Below, piece after piece: positions 28,574 to 36,570 of a DNA stretch of 64,000 nt. The stretch lies in contig CAKPCG010000004.1 of assembly GCA_934141475.1 (NCBI GenBank), positions 16,338-80,337 on the forward strand. The letters run 5' to 3'. The position numbers and the translations under genes are program-made. Below the pieces are notes generated by a model that saw only the letters and a program-made list of their open reading frames with translations, did no database searches and was not told the DNA's origin. Every line of letters begins with the position of its first letter. The first letter of the stretch is position 1. Source of the DNA: an uncultured Clostridia bacterium. Lineage in GTDB: Bacteria > Bacillota > Clostridia > TANB77 > CAG-508.

Positions 28574-29680
28574 TTACTCCTTAAATTTTCTTTCGTTATA
28601 TTCAATATATCTTTTTTGCATTTTTTTTGCAAGTTTTCTTATATCAAATTCCTCATTTATTATTTTTACATTATCCCTATCATAAACTCGATTTTCTAGT
28701 ATTTCTTTCGCCCATTTTTCTGCAGATTCATTTAAAGAAATAAATTTTGTATTATCTGTAATAATTACTTCTTTTGTTATTGTATCTGAAAAAAAACATT
28801 TTATATTACTTGCTTGTGCTTCTATTCCTGTTAGTGGTAATCCTTCAAATAAAGATGGCATTAAAAATATATCCATTGCTTGATATAATCTTTCTATATC
28901 TTTTCTAACGCCTAAAAATTTCACATTATTTTCTATTTTTAATTCGTACGCCATCTTTTTTATATCTTCTTCTAGTTCTCCATTTCCAGCCAATAACAAA
29001 ACTGCATTTTTTTCTTTTTGTAGTATTCTTTTAAAAATTTCCAATATAAATTTGTGATTTTTCTGTAAATTAAACCTTCCGACATGACCAATTACAAATT
29101 TGTCTTCTATTTGTAATTCCTTTCTTACTTTATCTCTTAATTGCGAATTATATTTAAATTTTTCTATATCTACTGCATTTGGAATTATTTCAAATTTTCT
29201 ATTTTTACCAAATAAATACTCTCCCGCCTCAGTAGAACACGCAAAATTAACATTAGAATAATATTTTTCTAACTTGAAAGTTAAAAATTTTATATATCCT
29301 TTTAAAGTTTTTAAATGTGATGTTCCATGGCTATGAGCTATTCTAACAGGAACTTTATGTTTTTTAGCTATATTTAAATATATAAATCCCAAACTTGCCA
29401 TATGTCCATGCACAACTTTATATTCTGGATGTTCTTTAAAAAATTTGTTTAATTCTTTTATATATTTAATTATATTATTATCTTCTCTTACAGAAAATCT
29501 ATATATTTTTCCTCCAAGTTTTTCTATTTCATCATCAAAAAAGCCTCTTTTTTGATAATGCACTAAAAAATCAAATTGTACTTTGCTTCTATCTATATTT
29601 CTATAAATATTCATTATCAAATTTTCTAGTCCACCAGAATTCATATTAGGTACTACCTGTAGTATTCTAATTGGTTCCAT
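28574..29680 (-). CDS. Glycosyltransferase family 4 (EpsF-like)
   Basis: This GT-B fold enzyme of 368 residues shows VVPNMNSGGLENLI near the N-terminus, HSHGTSH, GHVGRFNLQKNH, and a C-terminal donor site MPSLFEGLPLTGIEAQ (the EX7E-type motif). It retains configuration when adding a sugar from a nucleotide donor. The ATG at 29680 is chosen because GGGAGA lies just before it. An upstream ATG at 29695 overlaps the previous stop but lacks a ribosome binding site. Confidence 0.9.
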   Translation of the reverse strand: MEPIRILQVVPNMNSGGLENLIMNIYRNIDRSKVQFDFLVHYQKRGFFDDEIEKLGGKIYRFSVREDNNIIKYIKELNKFFKEHPEYKVVHGHMASLGFIYLNIAKKHKVPVRIAHSHGTSHLKTLKGYIKFLTFKLEKYYSNVNFACSTEAGEYLFGKNRKFEIIPNAVDIEKFKYNSQLRDKVRKELQIEDKFVIGHVGRFNLQKNHKFILEIFKRILQKEKNAVLLLAGNGELEEDIKKMAYELKIENNVKFLGVRKDIERLYQAMDIFLMPSLFEGLPLTGIEAQASNIKCFFSDTITKEVIITDNTKFISLNESAEKWAKEILENRVYDRDNVKIINEEFDIRKLAKKMQKRYIEYNERKFKE

Positions 29681-29694
29681 ATTTTCTCCCATCA

Positions 29695-30873
29695 TTATAC
29701 AAATCTTTTTATAAAGTTTTTAACCCTTTTAGGTATCATTTTTTTTATTTTCTTTTTTATTCTTCCCTTTATTTTTAAATTTTTCTTTGTAAATTCATCT
29801 GCAGTCATTGTATCAATTCCACTATATATAGTATCTCTTATTTCTGTTCTTTTGGTAGGTTTACATAAGTTTCCATTTCTTTTAGTTGCTTGTTCTATTT
29901 TCTGTTTTGACACTATAATATCATTTTCAAGATTTTTTATAGCCTTTGCTCCTTTATCGGTATTTGCAAAAACAACTGAAACCCCATTTTCAGAATAAAA
30001 TTTCGGATTTTCTTGTTCTATTCCCCAAAAATCTCCTATAGTTAAATCTCCAACTCTATTTGTAGTCGCATATTTGCATTCATAACAAGCTTCTCTATAT
30101 ATTGTTCCCTTTAAAAAGTTACTATAATAGCCATCATTTTCTGATTGAATATATTTAGTACTATTGTCCTCAAAAGTTATTTTTACAACAAACTCTCCCC
30201 ATCTAGCATTATCTTTATTTCTAAAATCATAATTAATTATTTTTTTGTTATATTTATTTTGTAAAGTTTCTATATATTTTTTAAACATTTTTATGCTTGG
30301 TACTCCATGACATATAATATCAGCTGTTAAAAGGTTTTCATAATCTTTTCCCAAGTATGCCTTTAATCCGCCTATTTGACAAGGTGTTCCAATATATAAA
30401 ACCTTCCTTCCATCTGCTAAAGCTTTTTTAGTTTCAGTATATGTTTTCATTGTATTACTAAATATATACTTTGAACCTCTTAATTTACCAAGTTCTTCAA
30501 ATTTATTAACCATCATCTGATTAGGTTCTAAATCTTGATTGTATGCACAACCTACAACAAAGCCATCATCTTCAATTGTTTTTTTAGCTAATAAATACGC
30601 AATTCCCGCAGATGTACTGTATTTTGATACATTACCATCTTTGGCTTGTATGGCATATACTGTTGGCGTTCTTTCTTCAATAACACTATTTATTTGTGGG
30701 CATCTTTTTTTACATAATCCACAATTTATACATTTTTCTTCATCTATAAAAGGAAAAATAAATCCTTCTTCATCTTCTTTCATTGTTATACAATTAACAG
30801 GACAAAGTTGTTCACATGCTCTGCACCCTGTGCAATCTGTTTTTCTTTTTATTTCTAAATGTTTTTTTTTCAT
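29695..30873 (-). CDS. FrhB-like protein with two 4Fe-4S sites
   Basis: The 392-residue protein has a ferredoxin-like N-terminus with two clusters (CTGCRACEQLCPVNC and CINCGLCKKRCPQ). A coenzyme F420 hydrogenase/dehydrogenase beta-subunit (FrhB) domain follows, with TSAGIAYLLAK, GTPCQIGGLKAYL, CHGVPS and GDFWG. Proteins of this kind often lie beside polysaccharide pyruvyltransferase genes in surface-glycan loci, as here. Their reaction is not established; a sugar redox step is possible. The F420 role itself is doubtful in Clostridia. Confidence 0.88.
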   Translation of the reverse strand: MKKKHLEIKRKTDCTGCRACEQLCPVNCITMKEDEEGFIFPFIDEEKCINCGLCKKRCPQINSVIEERTPTVYAIQAKDGNVSKYSTSAGIAYLLAKKTIEDDGFVVGCAYNQDLEPNQMMVNKFEELGKLRGSKYIFSNTMKTYTETKKALADGRKVLYIGTPCQIGGLKAYLGKDYENLLTADIICHGVPSIKMFKKYIETLQNKYNKKIINYDFRNKDNARWGEFVVKITFEDNSTKYIQSENDGYYSNFLKGTIYREACYECKYATTNRVGDLTIGDFWGIEQENPKFYSENGVSVVFANTDKGAKAIKNLENDIIVSKQKIEQATKRNGNLCKPTKRTEIRDTIYSGIDTMTADEFTKKNLKIKGRIKKKIKKMIPKRVKNFIKRFV

Positions 30874-30885
30874 ACTTATGTATCC

Positions 30886-32004
30886 TCACTCTTCTATAGC
30901 TTTTTTTAAGAAATTTAATGATTTTTTTCTTTCTAGGTCTAAGATTTTATTCGCCTTTTCAAAATCTATTGGTCTATTGCAGATTTCTAAATCATTATAA
31001 TCATCTATTACTCTATTTTCAATTCCGGTTAATTCTACTATGCTTGCAAGTCTCGTGCTAAATTTTTCCGGATATGCAACAACTACTTGTTTATTAAAAT
31101 TTATTGAATATGCTGTACAGTGAAATGAATCAGTTAATACATATTCTGCATTAGCTATTAATGACAAAAAATTTTCAACCTTAGTATTGCATTTTAATTT
31201 TCCTTTTTTAAAACAATCATGAAAATTATAACTAACATATATTAGTTCTAAATTTTTCTTTTTAGCTAATTTGTTTGCATATTCATCCAATTTTTTATTA
31301 TGATTTATATTATACATAAAAATGTATTTTTTTCCTTTATATTTATCCGATATTAAAGTTTTCCATTCTTCCTTATTAAGTAATAATGTTGGATCCAAAA
31401 CTTGAATTCCATCTTTGATTTCTAAATCTTCTAAAATTTTGACTCCAGAATTTTCTCTCATCGCAATATGTGAATATCTTTCTAATAATTTCTTTGTTTC
31501 TTCTTTTTCCCAATCTTCAAGCTTTGATTTTCCAAAACTTGCAGAATATGCAATACGTTTTTTTTCATCTGGTACAAATTTCAAAAAAAATGGATAATCT
31601 ATTTTCTCATTCCATCCAACATTCCATACTTGATCGCTTCCTGTGCAATACACATCTGCATTTGGAATATCTTTTTCCAATTCCTCTTCTGTTTTGTATG
31701 TTTTTTTAGTAGTATTTATATATTTTTTTACAAATGTCTTAAAAACAAAAAATCTCTTTATATATGAAGGAAAAATTGCAATTCTTGCAATAGTTCTTAG
31801 TATACTACTTTTCTTCAAACGTTCACTTTTATTTTTTATTCTTTTTAACATTCCAGCCATATGTAATCTTTCTGGATAATAATCAATAAATTCAACATCG
31901 TATCTCATCTTTTTTAAAACATATTGTGTTGCATATGCTTGTAATACTGAACCATAATTTACTGTTCTATGTAATGTTATAATATCTACTTTTTTATTTG
32001 CCAT
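30886..32004 (-). CDS. Polysaccharide pyruvyltransferase family protein
   Basis: The 372-residue protein is intact: IITLHRTVNYGSVLQAYA at the N-terminus, DVYCTGSDQVWN, RIAYSASFGKS, and DSFHCTAYSI near the end. The family (CsaB/PssK-like) transfers pyruvate from PEP to form a ketal on a hexose or ManNAc. It is the intact counterpart of the frameshifted gene at 23629-24754 and sits next to the FrhB-like gene. Its start overlaps the end of the next upstream gene by 11 nt. Confidence 0.9.
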   Translation of the reverse strand: MANKKVDIITLHRTVNYGSVLQAYATQYVLKKMRYDVEFIDYYPERLHMAGMLKRIKNKSERLKKSSILRTIARIAIFPSYIKRFFVFKTFVKKYINTTKKTYKTEEELEKDIPNADVYCTGSDQVWNVGWNEKIDYPFFLKFVPDEKKRIAYSASFGKSKLEDWEKEETKKLLERYSHIAMRENSGVKILEDLEIKDGIQVLDPTLLLNKEEWKTLISDKYKGKKYIFMYNINHNKKLDEYANKLAKKKNLELIYVSYNFHDCFKKGKLKCNTKVENFLSLIANAEYVLTDSFHCTAYSINFNKQVVVAYPEKFSTRLASIVELTGIENRVIDDYNDLEICNRPIDFEKANKILDLERKKSLNFLKKAIEE

Positions 32005-32840
32005 TTTTTTTACCCCTTAATACTTTTTTATAAAATAAATCCCTTATTTTATTTGGCATTAAACAAATTACTATATGAGTTCCTGCACTTATAAAATAAT
32101 CTTTTTTGCTAAAAAATCCTTTTTTGTATTGTTCTTTTTTAAATTTTAAAATAGATTTTAAATATTTTACGCCACCTCTTCGTTTATAAAAATCTTCTCC
32201 AATTCTCATAAATACTAACGTTTCTTGGAAATTATAGCATTTAGCATTATGTTCCATCATTCTTATCCACATATCATAATCTTCGCATAAATAGTATTCT
32301 CTATAATTTCCTGCTTCTAAAACCTTACTTTTTTTAAACATAACAGACGGATGTCCAAATGGGTTTCTTCTTTTAGCAAATTTTTTTATTTGCTCATCTG
32401 TTTCTGGTAAATTTCTATATGCCTGTACATTTTTTGTATTATCTATAAATTCCGCAATATTAGAGCCTATTATATCAAGCTCTGGATTTTCTTCAAATTT
32501 TTTTATTTGTTTTTCACATCTATCACATACAGATATATCATCTGAATCCATTCTTGCAATGAGTTCATTTTTACATTTTTTCACTCCTATTGCAAGAGCT
32601 GGTCCTAATCCCACATTTTTTTCTAACTCTATTATATTAAATATATCTGAATATTTATTGCAATATTCAGATATAACATCATTTAACTCTTCTGTTAATT
32701 CTCCGATCTTTTATTATACAAAAATCATTTGTTTTTACCGTTTGATTTATCATGCTTTCGATGCTTTCTCTTAGGTATATAGCTTTTTCTTTTTTGTATA
32801 CACTCATTAATACGCTATAGTTTTGGATCTTTTTCTCCAT
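31994..32840 (-). pseudogene. Glycosyltransferase family 2, broken by a 1-nt frameshift
   Basis: From the ATG at 32840 the frame reads MEKKIQNYSVLMSVYKKEK through NDFCIIKD and then goes wrong. The second frame continues GELTEELNDVISEYCNKYSD into VGLGPALAIG and MDSDDIS. Removing the extra base at 32705 (C in GATCGGAG on the minus strand) restores a 281-residue enzyme. The length (847 nt) is 3n+1. The downstream frame keeps the metal site, HPSVMFKKS and EDYDMW. The first ATG overlaps the stop of the sugar-transferase gene by one base. An assembly error cannot be excluded. Confidence 0.85.
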
Positions 32841-33535
32841 TACATTGCTCCCTCTTTTTTCAAAACAGACACAATTGTCTTAAAAAAAATCTTTAAATCT
32901 AATTTTAATGATATATTATCTACATAATACAATTCCATTACCATTCTTTGATCATAAGTGGTATTGCTTCTACCATTTGCTGCCCAAAATCCTGTAAGTC
33001 CTGGTGTAACACTTAAAAATTTTTCTTTATTATTGTTATATTTTTCAAGTTCTTCTCCAATTACAGGTCTTGGTCCTATAATAGAAAGATCTCCTCTTAT
33101 AATATTTATTAATTGTGGTAATTCGTCTATACTTGTTTTTCTTAAAATTTTTCCTATTTTGGTAACTCTTGGATCATTTTCCAATTTAAAATTTTCTTTA
33201 AATTCTTTCATTTGCTCAGGTGTAAAACTTTTTATTAATTCCTCAGCATTTGGAACCATTGTTCTGAATTTTAATAATTTAATTTTCTTCCCATTTTTTC
33301 CAATTCTTGTATGTGCGAAAAAAACAGGTCCTTTTGACTCTAACTTAATTAGAATTGAAATCACTAAAAATAGTGGTGATAAAATAATCAAAGCTATACT
33401 TGCTAAAACTACATCTATAGTTCTTTTTACATATTTATAAGCTTTTAATTCTCCTAAAATTTCTCTTTTTCCTTTGTTAGGTAACACCATTACTTGGTTG
33501 AATGCAATTTCTCCTGAATTGACTCTAATTTCCAT
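32840..33535 (-). CDS. Initiating undecaprenyl-phosphate sugar-1-P transferase
   Basis: The 231-residue protein has a membrane helix (about 37-62) and the bacterial sugar transferase domain: KRTIDVVLA, GKKIKLLKFRTM, DELPQLINIIRGDLSIIGPR and TPGLTGFWAANGR. This family (WcaJ/CpsE/EpsL) moves hexose-1-phosphate from a UDP-sugar to undecaprenyl phosphate and so starts each repeat unit. It is the first gene of the polysaccharide operon, 50 nt after a good promoter. The site upstream is an unusual G6 run. Confidence 0.93.
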   Translation of the reverse strand: MEIRVNSGEIAFNQVMVLPNKGKREILGELKAYKYVKRTIDVVLASIALIILSPLFLVISILIKLESKGPVFFAHTRIGKNGKKIKLLKFRTMVPNAEELIKSFTPEQMKEFKENFKLENDPRVTKIGKILRKTSIDELPQLINIIRGDLSIIGPRPVIGEELEKYNNNKEKFLSVTPGLTGFWAANGRSNTTYDQRMVMELYYVDNISLKLDLKIFFKTIVSVLKKEGAM

Positions 33536-33583
33536 TAAAATTTACCCCCCAATAAATTTTTTTCTCTAATCTCGACTTTTTTT

Positions 33584-33612
33584 ATTATATCATAAATCAA
33601 CTATATACTCAA
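33584..33612 (-). promoter_or_regulatory. Main promoter of the polysaccharide operon
   Basis: The minus strand has TTGAGT (33607-33612), 17 bp, TATAAT (33584-33589). The leader to the first ATG is only about 40 nt. Confidence 0.75.
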
Positions 33613-33641
33613 TACGTTTTGTCAATTTTATGTAAATTGAT

Positions 33642-34145
33642 TTATTTTTTTGCTTTTCTACACATTCTTGTATTAATGTACCTTACAATTTTTAATAAAA
33701 GTATTACTATAAAAATTCCAGTTAAAACACCACAAGAATCAATTCCAACATCAAAAATTGATGCTGTTCTTTTTGGAATAAATATCTGGTGAAATTCATC
33801 TGATACAGCATAAAAAGCACCTATTGCTAAACTTATTAATATTCTTTTTTTAAGTTTTAAATCATATGTGCTCATTAAACTCATTGTTAAAATTCCAACA
33901 GCAGTATAAAGTGAGAAATGGGCCATCTTTCTTATATAATGCTCTATTTTAGATAAGACCTTTTCTTTCTCACTTTTTTCTAGCTTTTGAATTGATTTTA
34001 CGTTTTTTGTAACATCTTCCGTAACTTTTCTACTTAAGTTTCCTGACTTTTCGCCATCTTGATTTGAAAAATTAAATATAGTTCCAAACATTATTAAAAG
34101 TAACACTATAAGCACTGCTCTTAATATATTTATTTTTCTTCTCAT
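33642..34145 (-). CDS. VanZ family membrane protein
   Basis: The 167-residue protein has an N-terminal membrane helix and three later segments with the VanZ family pattern: FSNQDGEKS, HYIRKMAHFSLYTAVG, SDEFHQIFIPKRTAS. VanZ-like proteins are common near surface-glycan genes; the vancomycin operon member gives low teicoplanin resistance, but resistance should not be inferred here. It starts 14 nt after galE ends and probably shares its promoter. Confidence 0.88.
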   Translation of the reverse strand: MRRKINILRAVLIVLLLIMFGTIFNFSNQDGEKSGNLSRKVTEDVTKNVKSIQKLEKSEKEKVLSKIEHYIRKMAHFSLYTAVGILTMSLMSTYDLKLKKRILISLAIGAFYAVSDEFHQIFIPKRTASIFDVGIDSCGVLTGIFIVILLLKIVRYINTRMCRKAKK

Positions 34146-34159
34146 ATTTTCTTATTCCT

Positions 34160-35176
34160 TTATTTATTTTTTTGTATATAATTCCATGAATCTCTACACA
34201 TATCTTCTATTGTTCTTTCAGCCTTCCATCCTAGTTCTTTTTCAGCTTTTGTAGGGTCTGCATAAAGTTCTGCTAAATCTCCTGGTCTTCTTTCTCCATA
34301 TTTAAATGGTACATCTATATTGTTTACTTTCATAAATGCTGTAACTATTTCAAGTACACTTACTGGAGTTCCTGTTCCTAAATTATAAGCATATACACCA
34401 TTTTCTGATTTTTCAAGTTTCTCTAATGCTTTTATATGACCAATTGCTAAATCTACAACATGTAAATAATCTCTTCTGCATGTTCCATCTGGTGTATTGT
34501 AGTCATTTCCAAATATTGTTAATTCTTTTAACTCTCCTATTGCAACTTTTTGCACATATGGCATTAGGTTATTTGGTATTCCATTTGGGTTATCTCCAAT
34601 TAATCCTGACTCGTGTGCTCCTACTGGATTAAAGTATCTTAAGATAGAGATTTTCCAATTTTTGTCTGCATTATACATATCTTCTAATATTTGTTCTATC
34701 ATTATTTTTGTGTTTCCATATGGATTTGAAGCTTTTCTTCTTTCCATTGTTTCTACACATTTTGGTACTTTTTGTTCTCCATATACAGTAGCTGATGAAC
34801 TAAATACAAATTTTTTTACTCCATATTTTGACATTGTTTGAAGTAATATTATAGCACCTGCTACATTATCATAATAATATTTTAAAGGTTCTCTTACAGA
34901 CTCTCCAACAGCTTTAAATCCTGCAAAATTTATTACGGCTTCTATTTCATTTTCTTCAAATACTTTTTCTAATTTTTCTCTATCCATATAATTTATTTGG
35001 TAAAATTTAAAATCTTTACCTGTTATTTTTTTTATTGCTTCTAATGCTTTTTCATTACTATTTGAAAAATCATCAATTATTACTATATCTTTTCCATTTT
35101 TTAATAGTTCAACAGCAGTATGACTTCCTATATAACCTGCTCCACCTGTTAATAATATTGACATCTTTACCAACAT
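34160..35176 (-). CDS. galE: UDP-glucose 4-epimerase
   Basis: The 338-residue SDR enzyme has the NAD-binding GGAGYIGSHT near the N-terminus, the catalytic region FSSSATVYG, and YGNTK with Tyr and Lys of the YxxxK motif. GTCRRDYLHV and SVLEIV are typical of GalE. It interconverts UDP-glucose and UDP-galactose (or the GlcNAc/GalNAc forms), supplying precursors to the neighbouring polysaccharide locus. Two starts are possible; 35176 has GGAAAGGA directly upstream, and a second ATG lies four codons later. A promoter is at 35263-35291. Confidence 0.94.
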   Translation of the reverse strand: MLVKMSILLTGGAGYIGSHTAVELLKNGKDIVIIDDFSNSNEKALEAIKKITGKDFKFYQINYMDREKLEKVFEENEIEAVINFAGFKAVGESVREPLKYYYDNVAGAIILLQTMSKYGVKKFVFSSSATVYGEQKVPKCVETMERRKASNPYGNTKIMIEQILEDMYNADKNWKISILRYFNPVGAHESGLIGDNPNGIPNNLMPYVQKVAIGELKELTIFGNDYNTPDGTCRRDYLHVVDLAIGHIKALEKLEKSENGVYAYNLGTGTPVSVLEIVTAFMKVNNIDVPFKYGERRPGDLAELYADPTKAEKELGWKAERTIEDMCRDSWNYIQKNK

Positions 35177-35262
35177 TCCTTTCCTTCAAGGCACAAAATT
35201 TGATTAAAATTATTGTAGTTTACAACGACTTTTCAAACTTTAGTCTCCCATAATTTTTTTAC

Positions 35263-35291
35263 ATTTTATCACTATATACTTATTTACGCAA
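35263..35291 (-). promoter_or_regulatory. Promoter of galE-vanZ
   Basis: The minus strand has TTGCGT (35286-35291), 17 bp, TAAAAT (35263-35268). The leader to galE is about 80 nt. Confidence 0.6.
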
Positions 35292-35318
35292 GCAAAATAC
35301 TAAAGATTTTATTAATTT

Positions 35319-36122
35319 TTATATGTATTTATCTATTTTTAAAACATATCTTCCTTTTCTTGTATTGCCAGAAATTTCTTTGAATTCAAACCTTCCTTTT
35401 CCTCTAATTGTAATTATATCTCCAACATTAACTTGTTTTGACGGTTTTGTTTCATTTTTAAAGTTAACAAAAACTCTTTCTTGTTCTAAAATTTCATTTG
35501 CCTTATTTCTTGATGTTCTTGCTAAACTTGCTACTATGTTATCTAGTCTTAAAGATGCTACTATTTCTGTAATTTCTATTTTTTGAGCTTCTATTTCTTT
35601 TAGTTCTTCTATTGGTAATGCTTCTATTTTTGCTGATGAAAATCTTGTAAGTGAACCTAAATTTTGTATTAGAAATTTTTGCACTTCATTTTTTATAACA
35701 ATTTCTGCACCATTTCTTTTTACAGATATATCCCCAACTTTTTCTCTTTCAATTCCAAGTTTCATTAATGCACCTAGGTATCTTCTATGATCATATTCTT
35801 CTTCTATACTTATTGGTAATTCAATTTTTATTACACTTACTAATTTAGAATGATTTTTTCTTGCCATTTCTTCTGTTAGCTTTTCAGGATATACTATCAA
35901 TATTTTTCTTTCTGCTTCTCCCTTTCCGCCAAAAAAGTAGTAATTTGAAAATTTATTTTTCTTTAAAAACTTGTCCGCTAGTTCCTGTTCATATAAGTTT
36001 AAAAAATCTGTGCATTCTATTTTTTTCTTTGTTTTAGTAAATTCTATTTTATCTAATAAAATTGCAAGCAATAGTTTGTCTTCTTGATTTTTATAGTCTT
36101 TTAGCATTTCTTGTTTATTCAT
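35319..36122 (-). CDS. ylmH: YlmH-type S4 RNA-binding protein
   Basis: The 267-residue protein has the YlmH layout: an N-terminal domain with FFGGKGEAERKI, a middle domain with HRRYLGALMKLGIEREKVGDI, and a C-terminal S4 domain (SLRLDNIVASLARTSRNKANEI). YlmH binds the ribosome in Bacillus and is usually encoded with division genes (sepF, divIVA). Here it stands alone between galE and a small Cys-rich gene, so the usual dcw context is lost. The AGGAGGG site is strong. Confidence 0.9.
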   Translation of the reverse strand: MNKQEMLKDYKNQEDKLLLAILLDKIEFTKTKKKIECTDFLNLYEQELADKFLKKNKFSNYYFFGGKGEAERKILIVYPEKLTEEMARKNHSKLVSVIKIELPISIEEEYDHRRYLGALMKLGIEREKVGDISVKRNGAEIVIKNEVQKFLIQNLGSLTRFSSAKIEALPIEELKEIEAQKIEITEIVASLRLDNIVASLARTSRNKANEILEQERVFVNFKNETKPSKQVNVGDIITIRGKGRFEFKEISGNTRKGRYVLKIDKYI

Positions 36123-36152
36123 CTTTATCTTCCCTCCTAATTTGCTTTTCTA

Positions 36153-36181
36153 ATTTTACTATAATTTATTTTTTTATGCAA
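36153..36181 (-). promoter_or_regulatory. Promoter of ylmH
   Basis: The minus strand has TTGCAT (36176-36181), 17 bp, TAAAAT (36153-36158), 30 nt before the start codon. Confidence 0.65.
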
Positions 36182-36231
36182 TCCTTTAACTAAAAACTAA
36201 TTGTCCTATCTTTTCTAAACCTATATTAAAC

Positions 36232-36264
36232 AAAAAAAGCTAATTGCCAAATAAACAATTAGCC
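36232..36264 (-). terminator. Terminator after the small Cys-rich gene
   Basis: The stem GCTAATTG/CAATTAGC (36239-36246, 36256-36263) is followed by seven Ts on the minus strand. Confidence 0.8.
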
Positions 36265-36288
36265 ATATTTTAAATATTTTTGGTTATG

Positions 36289-36462
36289 TTATCCTCTTCC
36301 ACATCCACAGCATCCAAAGTTTGTAAATAGAAGTAAAAATATAATTATAAAAAATAATATTTCGCTATCATTTCCGCAAAATAATCCATTTAAAAATCCA
36401 CAGTTATTTGAATTACAACAGCGGTCATTAACTCCTGAAATATTTACACTATTTTCTGGCAT
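36289..36462 (-). CDS. Small Cys-rich single-pass membrane protein
   Basis: This 57-residue ORF has a strong AAAAGGAGGAA site 11 nt before the ATG and its own terminator, so it is very probably expressed. The N-terminal half is Asn/Cys-rich (DRCCNSNNCGF), followed by a hydrophobic segment (about 34-48) and a GCCGCGRG tail, with seven Cys in all. Short proteins with an Asn/Gly/Cys-rich head and one hydrophobic helix, like YjcZ, are often made during sporulation. That comparison is by composition only. No known family is matched with certainty. Confidence 0.72.
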   Translation of the reverse strand: MPENSVNISGVNDRCCNSNNCGFLNGLFCGNDSEILFFIIIFLLLFTNFGCCGCGRG

Positions 36463-36508
36463 AATACTTATTCCTCCTTTTCATTTTACTTTATATTATG
36501 AAATAACA

Positions 36509-36538
36509 TTGTTTTTGGTTACTATTTTATGTTATAAT
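36509..36538 (+). promoter_or_regulatory. Promoter of the U32 gene
   Basis: TTGTTT (36509-36514), 18 bp, TATAAT (36533-36538), 32 nt before the ATG. Confidence 0.6.
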
Positions 36539-36570
36539 ATTTTTATTAAATAAAAAAAGGAATTGATAAT

